Shown here piece by piece: positions 7,541 to 17,095 of a stretch of 64,000 nt of DNA. The DNA lies in the NCBI RefSeq assembly GCF_026427355.1, contig NZ_CP102664.1, positions 124,001 to 188,000 of the forward strand, read 5' to 3'. The stretch is from Sphingobium sp. JS3065. Its GTDB lineage: Bacteria > Pseudomonadota > Alphaproteobacteria > Sphingomonadales > Sphingomonadaceae. Position numbers and translations under genes: made by a program. The first letter of the stretch is position 1. Each line of letters starts with the position of its first letter. The notes under the pieces are model-generated. The model made no database searches. It had not been told where the DNA came from and saw only the letters and a list, made by a program, of their open reading frames with translations.

Positions 7541-7569
7541 TTGACGAACGGGGGAAGGGCGGTTAACGG
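7541..7569 (+). promoter_or_regulatory. Element-derived promoter for tRNA-Arg(CCU)
   Basis: TTGACG (7541-7546), 17-bp spacer, TAACGG (7564-7569), 32 bp before the tRNA. Since integration displaced the native promoter to 3350, this one must now serve the complete tRNA if it is expressed. Confidence 0.45.
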
Positions 7570-7601
7570 AAAAGCGCGGAAACCCAAGGCTTTCGCTCAG
7601 T

Positions 7602-7678
7602 GCACCCGTAGCTCAGCAGGATAGAGCATCAGATTCCTAATCTGAGGGCCGTGGGTTCGAATCCCGCCGGGTGCACCA
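7602..7678 (+). tRNA. tRNA-Arg (anticodon CCT/CCU)
   Basis: A 77-nt cloverleaf with CCA encoded: acceptor GCACCCG pairs with CGGGTGC, the anticodon arm is TCAGA-TTCCTAA-TCTGA with anticodon CCT, and the T arm carries GGTTCGAATCC. It reads AGG codons. Its first 44 nt are duplicated at 3388-3431, marking an integration site. Confidence 0.97.
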
Positions 7679-8170
7679 TTTTCTCTTTTACTTACAGTCA
7701 CTTGCGAGCTCAGCCGTCGACTTGGGCGCAAATCTCATGCGCCAATCCTGTGACGCCGTTTTCCCCGGTTTTCCGCCGTTTTCTCTTGGCTTGCGGCGGC
7801 TCCATGGCACATGAAGATGCGTTTAATTGCCGGCGGCTAGCCCATATCGCACGCGTACGGGCCGCAGCTTGAGAGTATAACATACATCGGAACAGGTCCC
7901 TTGCTCGGCCCCACCTCACACAGGCGCGGGGCTTTGATCCAACGGAGACCGGGGAACTGCCCAACGCTGCTAAAATACCGACCTCGGAGGAGACGGGCGG
8001 GAGTCTGTCAGGCCCCTAAAAGCAGGCCCCGCCTTTTTGGGCCTACTCTTTTGCGCCAGCAGTAACTCTAATAGGTAGCCGGGTTGCCATCTCTCCGGAT
8101 AAGGCGCTTCACTTCTTGGCAGGTTCGCCTGCAGTGCGACCCAAACTTGCCCTGCCTTCCTTTGAGTGAG
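7679..8170. other. Gene-poor stretch right of the tRNA
   Basis: No convincing coding sequence. A hairpin AGGCCC-(9 nt)-GGGCCT lies near 8022-8042 and a GC-rich stretch with a T-run (GGCGGGGCTTTTTG) near 8170-8182. Probably further prophage debris, since phage head-gene remnants follow immediately. Confidence 0.4.
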
Positions 8171-8185
8171 GCGGGGCTTTTTGCA

Positions 8186-8477
8186 TCAGGCGGTTGCTAC
8201 CGTGTGCAGTTCCAAGCCATCGCGCCGCCCGATCTCGCGCACTTCCTCGATATTGTGGATCACGCCGTCATGCTCCACGTGATCGGTTACAGTAAGGCCG
8301 GGTGTCCAGCGCAGATAGAAAACCACGCGCTTGCTCGCCATCATCTGTTGAGCCGGCAGGAACTCACGCCCGCCTTGCTGCCGCACCTCGGCATAGACGG
8401 TCGCCAGAGCGCCCCATGTGACGATCTCGCCGCCATAGGGGGCCGCTACCCGGTCTTCTATGAGCGCATCAGACGGC
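8186..8477 (-). pseudogene. Phage head closure/head-tail adaptor protein remnant
   Basis: An open frame of about 95 codons reads LIEDRVAAPYGGEIVTWGAL, TVYAEVRQQGGREFLPAQQ, then VTDHVEHDGVIHNIEEVREI and IGRRDGLELHTV before TGA. This is the pattern of SPP1 gp16/HK97 head-closure (head-tail joining) proteins: WxxLATVYAxV, GREFxxAQ, HDGxxxNIExVxEIGRRxGLEL. No proper start codon is found in frame, and the neighbouring upstream frame ends at the same place, so it is scored as a remnant. Confidence 0.6.
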
Positions 8478-8580
8478 TTCTGGAAAAAAGGCTTTGCCGT
8501 TCGTCGGCGACCATTTCTCGGAGATGTTCAGCATAGCCGCGACCAACGCAGTAAATTTACCTGACCAGAAAACGTTTGTC
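8464..8580 (-). pseudogene. C-terminal scrap of a phage protein, possibly head-tail connector
   Basis: A short frame reading LVAAMLNISEKWSPTNGKAF and ending TGA just before the head-closure frame, in the position where the gp6-like connector normally sits. In-frame stop just upstream (about 8586) shows it is cut. Identity is suggested by position and not by motif. Confidence 0.3.
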
Positions 8581-8633
8581 CTCGCCCTTCACCGGGACTC
8601 TGTTTACCCGTGGAGTATCGGATATTAAGCATG

Positions 8634-9704
8634 TCACGCATTGCCGCGCATCTCCTGAAAGAGATCAAGTTTTTCCTGAATACTTCTATCGGAGTAGCTG
8701 AAAAGTACCGAATCTTCGCTAGCTGTAAGGGTGAAAGGTACCCAGCTTGGAACGACGAAGTGATCCTTGGGACCGAATTCGAACCTGAGGTCGCCAATTA
8801 CCGCGCTTCCCGCTCCTTCGATGACGGAGAAAACCGTGCCGGCCGTGGACTTGTAGACTTCTGTGCTGAAGCTGCGGGGAAGGAGCTGGGTGGCGGTGGT
8901 CATCGTCGGCATCGCCGCACCACCGGTCACCGGGTTGATATAGACCATCTTGAATCCATGATGGGGATCAGGATCGCGCGAGAGGCTGAGACGATAGAGC
9001 GCCTCGCGGCTGACGCGATAGGGATAGTTGAACAGGGGAGAAGTCTGCGACTTCGGCTTATAGTCTAGAGGCAGAAGATTGCAGCCTGCTTCGGTGAATG
9101 ACGTACCCTCGGCTCGCGTAACCGGTTGCTCTGCGTCATCATGGTTTTCTCGGAAGCTGGCGCTCAAGATATTGACCACGTGCATGTCCAGGCCATCGAG
9201 CCATACCATTGGATTGTCCGATGGATTGCCATGATCATGCCAGGTCTATGAAGGCGTGATGACGAAATCGCCTGGCTCCATCATGGTTTTTTCGCCTGCT
9301 ACCGCCGTGTAGGCCCCGCTTCCTTCCACGATGAAGCGAAGCGCCGACGCGATGTGACGGTGAGCGGGCGCAATCTCGCCCGGCAGGATGATCTGCAAGC
9401 CGGCAAACAAGCTGGGCGTGATACGCGACTGGCCGCGCAAGCCCGGATTTTCGAGCACCAAGACGCGGCGTTCGGCTTCGCTCGTGGAGATGATATCGCA
9501 CGCCTCCATCAGATAAGGCCGCACCGAGCGATAGCTCCAATGCGCTGGAATGGCAGTCGGCCTTGGTGTTTCGGTGACCAAGCCGTGAAGAACCCGCCAA
9601 AGTGGCGCAAGGTTTTCCGATCCGGCTTTCTCATAGAACGACATGCGTCCCAGCTCAGCCTGCCGATCGACTGTCGCAACGATGCCATCGTCTTCAACAG
9701 ACAT
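8634..9704 (-). pseudogene. Gentisate 1,2-dioxygenase-like bicupin, interrupted by an amber codon
   Basis: The full reading frame is 356 codons, the normal length of gentisate/salicylate-type ring-cleaving dioxygenases. The first cupin reads [18 protein letters not shown] and GDFVITPS, then TAG (9246-9248) where the family has Trp (PSWTWHDHGN), and the frame continues perfectly with TWHDHGN and the second cupin down to 8634. The only visible lesion is one base change TGG to TAG. The enzyme would cleave gentisate (or a related hydroxybenzoate) to maleylpyruvate with Fe(II). It is divergent from the IclR regulator, a normal pairing. Confidence 0.85.
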
Positions 9705-9705
9705 A

Positions 9706-9766
9706 ACGATATTCCTCCATATGGAACACGTTCTGCTATGCGCATTAAATCGGCGCGAGGGTCAAA
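9706..9766 (-). promoter_or_regulatory. Dioxygenase promoter with GAACACGTTC palindrome
   Basis: On the minus strand a TTGACC box, about 18 bp and GCATAG form a possible promoter; a perfect palindrome GAACACGTTC (9724-9733) lies just downstream and a GGAGGA ribosome-binding site precedes the ATG at 9704. The palindrome is a candidate IclR-regulator site. Confidence 0.4.
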
Positions 9767-9946
9767 TATTTTAACCGCGATCATGCCCTTGATGGACGGC
9801 TAGCCGCTCTTGATGAGCGCTGCCGCTAAGATCGTTCGTTGTTGCCAGTGCATCGACTTGTGCAGCTTCCAATGGCAATGTACGCCTGGACTGAGAAATT
9901 TTTCTCCATCGGGCCATGATGAGCCCATGCGGCGATTGAGGATTAC

Positions 9947-10858
9947 ATGGCAGCAAAGTCCAGTTCTACGAAGCGGTCACGTGTTGAGGCTGTGCTTGCC
10001 CAGCAGGAGCTCAGTGCCAAGCCTCTCGTACTTGGTGAGCGGGAGGTGTCGGACGCAGATGCCGAGATTGCAGCGCGTAGAGGCATTCAGTCGCTGGACG
10101 CCGCGCTTGGCCTGCTCAAAACCTTAGCGAAATTTCCAACAGCCGTCGGGCTGGCTGATTTGGCTCGAGCCGCAGATCTACCGACTAGCAAGGCGCATCG
10201 TTACCTCGCCAGTTTCATGAAGGCCGGCCTGGTTGTTCAACAAGGCAGACTTGGTCGTTACGACCTTGGGCCGAGGGCGGTCGAGATTGGCCTGGCTTCG
10301 CTGGGGCGCAATGATTTCGTCAACCGCGCGGCTGACGCCCTTGAGGAACTTAGTACGGCGACTGGTCTTACAGCGCTGCTGTCGGTTTGGGGTGGGCAGG
10401 GCGCAACGATCGTACGCTGGGAGCGGAGCAGCAGCACGACCGTGACCTCTTTTGGTCTCGGAAGTACGTTGCCCCTTCTTTCGTCCTCGAGTGGGCGCGT
10501 ATTTCTCGCCTTTCTGCCGCGACGTATCACAGCCGCGCGGATGCGCATCGAAATGGAGCGCTGGCTCGACGCGGGGCAATGGTTGCCGGATATCGATCCG
10601 AATCCCGAGAGTATCGATCGAATGGTCGAGAAGGTTCGGGCCGATCGTCTGGCGGCCCTTGATGAGCGCAGTATCCCCGGGCTCTTTTCCCTCTCCGCGC
10701 CGATAACAAATTGGCAGGGAGAGATTGAAGTGGCCGTAACCCTTGTCGGCACGTTGTACGATCACAAGGGCCGCCGACCTGATTGGCAACAGGAAATTCG
10801 CGAGTTCGCGCAGCGCTTGTCGATCGGTCCGCCAGGCGATGCCGTCGCAAGTTCGTGA
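9947..10858 (+). CDS. IclR family transcriptional regulator
   Basis: 303 residues with an unusually long (~45 aa) N-terminal extension rich in Lys/Ser. The winged helix spans about residues 47-105 (SLDAALGLLKTLAKFPTAVG, LADLARAADLPTSKAHRYLA) and the effector domain follows (residues ~120-290, TGLTALLSVWGGQGATIVRW, GSTLPLLSSSSGRVFLAFLP). Regulators of this family often control aromatic ring-cleavage genes. It is divergent from the gentisate-dioxygenase-like gene and is the only intact regulator of the island. Confidence 0.9.
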   Translation: MAAKSSSTKRSRVEAVLAQQELSAKPLVLGEREVSDADAEIAARRGIQSLDAALGLLKTLAKFPTAVGLADLARAADLPTSKAHRYLASFMKAGLVVQQGRLGRYDLGPRAVEIGLASLGRNDFVNRAADALEELSTATGLTALLSVWGGQGATIVRWERSSSTTVTSFGLGSTLPLLSSSSGRVFLAFLPRRITAARMRIEMERWLDAGQWLPDIDPNPESIDRMVEKVRADRLAALDERSIPGLFSLSAPITNWQGEIEVAVTLVGTLYDHKGRRPDWQQEIREFAQRLSIGPPGDAVASS

Positions 10859-11352
10859 TCACGCAAGCGGCATTTCCGGCGCTTTCAGGGGGCGCTGTCG
10901 GTATCGGTCATCCGCCTCTCTGTGACCGTCCGGGCGTCTGTGACCACAGACGCGCCAAAAAGCATCCGTCTGCGCGCCGCCTGCTTGCACACAACGACTG
11001 ACAACCGTGTGCTGACTCCCAGCCTACGCTCCAACAAATCAGTTGTCGCGCAATCAGCTTCAGATGCGTAATTCAGGCCATCTCCATATTCGGACACTCC
11101 TCCATACTGATGTGCGGAGCAGGCTGGTTTTCGGCAGAACCGACAAGCTCCTGTGCGCATTGTCTCCAATGCAGCCCATCCCGCAAAATGTCTTATTGCA
11201 TAATATGTAATTAGTGTGCCATTAGGCTATGGGCGACGATCTCAGGTGCTGATGGCGCTTTCCTCGAGCTCGGAGAAACGCGCTATGAATCCGACGATAC
11301 CTATCGCGTCAAACCCCACTCATTTGCGCCCCTGGCGGTGCGGCGAGGTACT
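10859..11352. other. Intergenic stretch with a quasi-palindromic operator candidate
   Basis: No gene seen. ATTGCATAATATGTAAT occupies 11195-11211; a close variant, ATTACATAATATGCAAT, overlaps the -10 box of the TonB receptor promoter at 14946-14962. The shared core suggests a common regulator, perhaps the nearby IclR protein. Confidence 0.5.
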
Positions 11353-12000
11353 ATGTTCTACGAACCAAAGGCGCGCGACCGCACCTTGCTTCCTCATGAT
11401 CCATTCAAGGCGCTGGTCGTACCGCGCCCGATAGGATGGGTTTCCACGATGAATCGGGATGGCGCGGTGAATCTCGCCCCCTACAGCTATTTCAACGCGT
11501 TCGCCGGACGTCCGCCAATTGTTGGCTTTTCAAGCGATGGGTTGCGGGACTCCGCAACATTCGCAATCGAGACCCGCGAATTCGTCTGGAACATGGCGAC
11601 CTACGATCTACGCTTTGAAATGAACGCGACGTCCACGCCGCTGCCGCGCGGCGAGAGCGAGTTCAGCTTTGCGTGCCTGGAAACTGCCAAATCCCGTCTT
11701 GTCCGTCCGCCCCGGGTTGCCGCTTCGCCGGTTTCACTCGAGTGCAAGGTTTGCGACGTCATAACGTTAAAGAATCACCTTGGTGAATCGGTCGAAAACG
11801 TCCTCATCCTGGGGGAGGTCGTCGGCTTCCACATCAACGATGAGTTCATCAAGGACGGCATCGTCGATGTCGCCGCCATGCGTCCGATCGCGCGCTGCGG
11901 CTATCAGGACTATGTCGTGGCCGACAGCATGTTCCAGATCGTTCGGCCCGAAGGCGCCGAAGACCCAACGGACTCCGCGGTGGAGAAAAGCGCGGCTTAA
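11353..12000 (+). CDS. Flavin reductase family protein (split-barrel FMN-binding)
   Basis: 215 residues of the DIM6/NTAB group: LLPHDPFKALVVPRPIGWVS and RDGAVNLAPYSYFNAFAGRP are the FMN-binding strand and loop, and DSATFAIETREFVWNMATYD is the family's helix. These proteins reduce flavin with NAD(P)H or bind FMN tightly; here it could feed reduced flavin to the luciferase-like monooxygenase encoded at 12557-13606. ATG 11353 chosen because translation upstream is atypical. Surrounded by IS debris. Confidence 0.85.
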   Translation: MFYEPKARDRTLLPHDPFKALVVPRPIGWVSTMNRDGAVNLAPYSYFNAFAGRPPIVGFSSDGLRDSATFAIETREFVWNMATYDLRFEMNATSTPLPRGESEFSFACLETAKSRLVRPPRVAASPVSLECKVCDVITLKNHLGESVENVLILGEVVGFHINDEFIKDGIVDVAAMRPIARCGYQDYVVADSMFQIVRPEGAEDPTDSAVEKSAA

Positions 12001-12172
12001 TACGATATGAACCTTGCGAGAGACGGCGCTGTGCTTGCCCGTCGGGACGAGCATGCGCGACGGAGCGTGTGGCACGCCGGACTGAGGCCGCGTAGAGCTT
12101 TCAGCCTGACACGCTTAAAAATTTCAGTCACCGGATCATGCAGCCATTCGCAACAGAATGTGCATTTCGTGC

Positions 12173-12397
12173 TCAGCCAGCGATGTGCGCCACGAGACGG
12201 GTCGCCCAGCCACCCGCGCCCTTCCACGTCGTGCCCCGGGGATGGGCCGGCCCGAAGCGGATGAACTCCTGATGCCGGTGCCGCTGCATGTAGCGGCCGA
12301 TCACGGAGCCAACCACACGTCCGGCGGCGCGCGACGACATGCCTTCATCAAGATAACGGCAGAACAATGCCCGCAAATCCGCTGAATATGCCCTCAT
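12173..12397 (-). pseudogene. IS630-family transposase remnant
   Basis: The frame begins MRAYSADLRALFCRYLDEGM and SSRAAGRVVG, the N-terminal helix-turn-helix of IS630 transposases, then jumps to MQRHRHQEFIRF, a block normally found well inside the DDE domain, and ends in unrelated sequence. More than half of the gene is therefore missing by internal deletion. The rest of the 12001-12556 gap holds no gene. Confidence 0.65.
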
Positions 12398-12556
12398 CCA
12401 GGCTGGCCTCTTCACCAGTAGCCAGCTTGAAGCACAAAATCAGACGAAAGAGAATCCCTTCGATTCAATCACAAGCGGAAAAACTCTAGTCTTCGCAACG
12501 TTGCTATCCCCGGGTGGATCGCGAACCTCGATCGCGATCCACCTGCGCTTCCACGT

Positions 12557-13606
12557 TTATTTGAACGCCGGCATCACCTTTTCCGATATCGTTCGCATCA
12601 CGCGCGAGATCAACTCAGGCGACATGCCGGCCATGCCCACGTTGAAGGAAACCTCCGTGGCGCCCACGACGTCGCGCAAGTAAGTGATCCGCTCGATCGC
12701 GCCCTCGGGATCGGTAAACATTTGCTCGGCGTCGATCCGCTCGAAATCATAGCCGCCTTCGAGACCGCGGTCCTCACGATACTGCTTGGACTGATAGTGT
12801 TCGTAAGATTTGCCGGGCGGCGGCTTGATCGTCGCACCTGCGAACAGGCGAGTGAAGCGCCGCATGACATCATCGGCATGCGCCTTGGCTTCCTTGCGAT
12901 CTTCCAGCACGACGGTCATCCGATCCAGACGAATGCGATCACCGGATTCAGGTAGGCCAGCAGCGCGACGCGCGGCCTTGTAGGTGTCGATTTGGAGCTT
13001 GCTCGTCTCGAGATTGTCCGACGGATTCTTGAGGAAGCCATAGTCGCTCTTCCCGATCTTCTCGAGCGAATGTGGACTGACGCCTGCGACCCAGATAGGT
13101 GGATAGGGTTGCTGGACAGGCTTGGGATAGACCGAGATCGGATCCTTTACGGAATGATATTTGCCTTCGTATGTGAAATTCTCGCTCGTCCAGGCCAGTT
13201 TGGCGATCTCGAGCGTTTCGTCGAACCGTTCTGACGAATCCTCCATGTTGATGCCAAGCCCGTCGTAGGCGCGGCGCTGATAGCCGCGGCCAATGCCGAT
13301 ATCCAGGCGCCCGTCACTCAGGATATCGAGCAGCGCGACGCGCTCCGCGAACTGGATCGGATGATGGTGCGGCAGCACGATGACGCCGGAGCAGAAGCGG
13401 ATGCGCTTTGTCCTGGCCGCCAGGTAGGTGAAATATTGCAGACTGTCCGGATTGACCAGATAGGGCGTGAAATGCTGCTCGCCGATCATGAATGTGTCGA
13501 AGCCGAAATCCTCTGCTTCGATACATGCGTCGGCCACACGCGACAGCGCGGTGGCAATAGGTTCTTCGGTCCCTGCCTGCGCAATATAGGAGATGGAGAA
13601 CTTCAT
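12557..13606 (-). CDS. LLM class flavin-dependent monooxygenase
   Basis: 349 residues, bacterial luciferase-like TIM barrel: FGFDTFMIGEQHFTPYLVNP, the FCSGVIVLPHHHPIQFAERV strand, LDILSDGRLDIGIGRGYQRR (hallmark SxGRxxxGxGxG) and a C-terminal DPEGAIERITYLRDVVGATE. Such enzymes use FMNH2 and O2, usually supplied by a separate flavin reductase, to hydroxylate or cleave small molecules. It is followed 45 bp upstream by the hydrolase gene on the same strand, suggesting one operon (hydrolase then monooxygenase). Confidence 0.88.
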   Translation of the reverse strand: MKFSISYIAQAGTEEPIATALSRVADACIEAEDFGFDTFMIGEQHFTPYLVNPDSLQYFTYLAARTKRIRFCSGVIVLPHHHPIQFAERVALLDILSDGRLDIGIGRGYQRRAYDGLGINMEDSSERFDETLEIAKLAWTSENFTYEGKYHSVKDPISVYPKPVQQPYPPIWVAGVSPHSLEKIGKSDYGFLKNPSDNLETSKLQIDTYKAARRAAGLPESGDRIRLDRMTVVLEDRKEAKAHADDVMRRFTRLFAGATIKPPPGKSYEHYQSKQYREDRGLEGGYDFERIDAEQMFTDPEGAIERITYLRDVVGATEVSFNVGMAGMSPELISRVMRTISEKVMPAFK

Positions 13607-13651
13607 CCTGTAATCCTTGCACTTGAAGTTGATTTGCGGACGGCGTCGGCG

Positions 13652-14635
13652 TCACCGATCGCCGTTACCGGCCTCGAAAAAGTCGATGACACGCTTAAAG
13701 AACTGAGAGCGGCCGCGATGAAGATGCGCAGCGTGCCCTCCATCAGGCAGCAGGCTCAGATGCTTCTCCGTCGCCGCGATCTCGACGAAATATTTGACGA
13801 TATGATCCTTATCGAACCACATGAAGTCGCCGCCTGCGAGGATGATCAGCGTCGGCACAGTCAGGCGTTCGGGCCTGGATAGCGGAAAGCGACGAATGAA
13901 GTCGGCAGCACAGCCATTGGGTCCGAACCGGTCCCATTTTCGACCCTCATTCCACCACGCCTCAACGACTTTCCGCTCACCATATTCGGCCTGGAAGGAT
14001 TGTTCTGACGTGGTTGCAGTTGTTTCGAAGAAGTCTTGGTCGAGCGGAACATCGACCGGGCCGCCCGAGCCCGCTGGAAGCGCGACGACCTTCGGGCCGA
14101 ACTGGACCAGCCGACGTACGCGGTTTCCGGCGGACTCGGCATAAAGCGAGACGACTGTGCTTCCCCATGACCATCCCAGCAGCAGGACATCCTTCGCGCC
14201 GCGCAAATCGCAGATATACTCTACTGCATTGCGCACATCATTTGCCGCGACTTCAGTCGTCACCTTCAGGCCTGAGGGATGGTGGTCCGAACGGCCATAA
14301 TTCTGCACATCGACGGAAAAGACGTCGAAGCCTGCGTTCGCCAGCACGTCCATCAGGGAATAGGATGGCTCATCCGGCTCCAACGGCACCTGCAGATCGA
14401 ATGCGACACGGGCCGAGCGCCGGGAGCCATGCATCAGAACGACGGCGCGTCCCGACGCGGCAAGCTCCCTAGGGTCCAGATCGGCGCGGTGCTTTTCCCA
14501 GACATGGATTCGCAGTTGCGATCCGTCATGTGCGGATTTGCTTTCGACCGAATGTTCGATCCCAATGATCTCCGTGATTGCCGGATCGGCCGCGCCTTGC
14601 GCGGCATCGCGCGAGTATTGCGTAGCTGTGTCCAT
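13652..14635 (-). CDS. Alpha/beta hydrolase
   Basis: 327 residues. The nucleophile elbow is GWSWGST (Ser), the acid is probably Asp in AGGDFMWFD, and the base His in PDGGHAAHLH. The oxyanion region is VVLMHGSRRSARVAFD and a DVFSVDVQNYGRSD strand follows. An N-terminal extension of about 60 residues precedes the fold, without a signal peptide. Likely a cytosolic ester or C-C hydrolase acting after the monooxygenase in the same operon; substrate unknown. Confidence 0.85.
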   Translation of the reverse strand: MDTATQYSRDAAQGAADPAITEIIGIEHSVESKSAHDGSQLRIHVWEKHRADLDPRELAASGRAVVLMHGSRRSARVAFDLQVPLEPDEPSYSLMDVLANAGFDVFSVDVQNYGRSDHHPSGLKVTTEVAANDVRNAVEYICDLRGAKDVLLLGWSWGSTVVSLYAESAGNRVRRLVQFGPKVVALPAGSGGPVDVPLDQDFFETTATTSEQSFQAEYGERKVVEAWWNEGRKWDRFGPNGCAADFIRRFPLSRPERLTVPTLIILAGGDFMWFDKDHIVKYFVEIAATEKHLSLLPDGGHAAHLHRGRSQFFKRVIDFFEAGNGDR

Positions 14636-14924
14636 CGCATTCCACTCCGTTTTTCACGCACGCGCGCGTCGCTGAAAATGGTTGGGAACGACTTTCAGAC
14701 GCGGCATCGCTCGCCCCAGTCGATCCGCCGCATCGCCTTGTCGGCGCGATAGGCGAATCGCTGGCCCCTCTCCGATAATTGCACCATAGATCTTATATTA
14801 TACAATGGGCAATATATTTGTGATGAGCATCGCGAGTATGGGAGGAGGAGATGCCTCTCTGCCCCTGTTTTATGCCATAAATGCTCGATAGCACAATGTT
14901 TTGCTCACCTTGCACCGTCTATGG

Positions 14925-14962
14925 TTGACGTCTCCTGCGTAGCAGATTACATAATATGCAAT
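14925..14962 (+). promoter_or_regulatory. TonB-receptor promoter with operator over the -10 box
   Basis: TTGACG (14925-14930), 17-bp spacer, TACATA (14948-14953). The quasi-palindrome ATTACATAATATGCAAT (14946-14962) covers the -10 box, the position of a repressor site. The rest of the 14636-15001 gap holds no gene. Confidence 0.55.
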
Positions 14963-15001
14963 AACAGTCTCGATTACTGAGACGTTGTGGAGGGGAAAGC
15001 C

Positions 15002-17004
15002 ATGCGAGCAGTTCTGTCACTCACACTTGGTTTGCTGTCGGTTTCTACGTCGTCGATCGCCATGGCGGCGCAGGAACAAGAAGCGCCGCCGGGGGAAAAA
15101 GAGGGAAGCAGCGGTCTTGAGGAAATTGTCGTCACGGCGACCCGGCGAGAAGCAAAGCTCCAGGACGTGCCGGTTTCGGTCACTGCGGTCACGGCAGAGA
15201 CGCTTGGCGGTGCTGGCGTGAGCCAAGTGCGTGATCTCGGGCAGGTTGCGCCCGGTTTCATTTCGGGCCGCAACGTGGGCGCCAATCAGCCCACTATCCG
15301 CGGCGTTGGCTCCAGCGGTGTCTCTCCCGGCGACGAATCGAACGTCGCGACCTATGTCGACGGCGTCTATCAGGCGGACCCATTCTCGACATTCATCGAA
15401 CTCGTCGAGATCGATCGTGTGGAAGTGCTGCGCGGCCCGCAGGGTACAACCTTCGGTCGCAACGCGACGGGCGGGCTTGTCAACGTCATCACGCCCGATC
15501 CAAGCTTTGAAATGCGTGGGCGCATCGCCGGCGAATATGGCCGCAGTCGCCTTAAGTCGAATTTGTTCGACGTCCGCGGTTATATCACCGGCGGTCTGAC
15601 CGACGCGGTGGCTGCGGATCTTGCGGTGCTCTACCGTTCGAACGACGGCTATATCAAGGATCTCGTTCGTGGCGGCACGCTGGGCGACCAGAAAGTTTTC
15701 GATGTCCGCAGCAAACTGCTTTGGCAGCCCAGCGATAGCGCAAAACTGGTTCTGACCGGCGAATATGTCGAACAGAAGTCAACGTCCAACGCACTGCAGC
15801 CCTATAACAACACCAACACAAGGGGGCTGAGTTATCCAGGAGTCATCCTCCCTACAGGGCCTTGGCAGGCGTCAACAAATATTCCACCGCGCCTGGACTT
15901 CCATAGCCTGAAGTTCGCGCTGAAGACTGAGCTGAACTTTGATGGGTTCAATGTCGAAACCACCGGTGCATATCAAGACAGCGTGACGGATTACACGACT
16001 GATTCGGACTCTTCGAACATCTTCCTTGGCCAGATCCCGATCTACGGTACGGCCAAAAACTTCAGCCAGGAAGTCCGCGCGCTATCGACGTCTTCCGGGC
16101 GGTTCCAATGGACGGCCGGCGTGTATGCCTTTTATCTGAAGGCGGGCACCTCTGCCCAGATCATCACCTCCAACGGCCTGCCGGGCGGACCTGTGTCGAC
16201 CCTTGACCTGCAGCCGCGCATAACATCGCGATCCTTCGCCGGTTTTGCCGAAGGAACCTATGAGATCGTGCCCTCGCTGTTCGTAACCGTTGGGGCCCGC
16301 TACACGACGGAAAAGAAAACGTTCAAGCAGACGGTCAACGGTACGACGCTCGCTTTCGGCAAAACCAGCCGGACATTCGACAAGCCGACCTATCGCGGCA
16401 TCGTGCGCTATCAGTTTGCAGAAAACGCCAATATCTATGCGAGCTACAGCACGGGGTTCAAGAGCGGCGTCTACAACGGTTCATCGACCTCGCCAGATCC
16501 GGTTAATCCCGAAGAGATCAGATCCTGGGAAGCCGGGTTGAAAGTCGAACCACTGGATTGGCTGCGGACCAACCTGTCAGTCTTCCGGTACGACTATACC
16601 GACCTTCAGGTTCAGTCACGAAGCCCGCTGGCAAACGGAAACTATATTCTCCAGAATGCGGGTGAAGCGAGGATTTCGGGTGGCGAGTTCGAATTGACGG
16701 CGTCGCCGCTCAGGGGCCTGCAGCTCAACGCGGCTGTGTCCTATAATGATGGCAAGTACAAAAACTTTCCGTTGGCCCAGACATTCGTGCCGCTGGCGAC
16801 GGGGGGCAATGCTGCCGTCACGGCGGATGTCGCCGGCAAGCGGCTCATTCGCAGTCCCGAATACACCTTCTCGGTCGGCGGAGCCTGGAAGCATGAATAT
16901 AGTGCCGGGACCGCACGCGTGAACGCTAATCTATTCCACAGCGCGCGCGTCTATTACGATTTTGCCAATCGCTTCTCTCAGCAACCCTTCACTCGGGTCA
17001 ACGG
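15002..17004 (+). pseudogene. TonB-dependent receptor, 5' part (interrupted by IS elements)
   Basis: About 668 codons remain joined to a short IS-encoded tail. A signal peptide (MRAVLSLTLGLLSVSTSSIA) leads to a TonB-box-like EEIVVTATRREAKLQDVPVS, the plug domain (QPTIRGVG, YVDGVYQADPF, RVEVLRGPQGTTFGRNATGG) and most of the beta barrel. The final ~55 residues lie beyond the IS pair at 19733-19898, so the C-terminal strands and terminal Phe needed for outer-membrane assembly are lost. GTG 14987 is less likely than ATG 15002, which has GGAGG nine bases before. It would have imported a substrate of this catabolic island. Confidence 0.9.
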
Positions 17005-17095
17005 TCGAGATGGGGTGGTTGCCGCCCTCCCCAGACGGCACTGAGATGTGCCAGGATAGTGGAATTAGGACCACTGAGCGGAAAGGACGGCAATC

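Larger units (their letters stand above)
3388..7678. mobile_element. Degenerate prophage remnant integrated at tRNA-Arg(CCU)
   Basis: Bounded by a 44-bp direct repeat made of the tRNA 5' half (3388-3431 and 7602-7645). Contents: integrase 3' fragment, S24 repressor 3' fragment on the opposite strand, GT2 glycosyltransferase, hicAB, gpD-like tail protein, gpU-like 3' fragment, then a repeat-rich noncoding end. Capsid, terminase and most tail genes are missing, so it cannot be an autonomous phage. The tail gene pair places the ancestor among P2-like myoviruses. Confidence 0.75.

Noticed and set aside
7651..7964. Open frames just right of the tRNA
   Set aside because: They start inside the tRNA or run through hairpin-rich DNA and show no recognisable motif.
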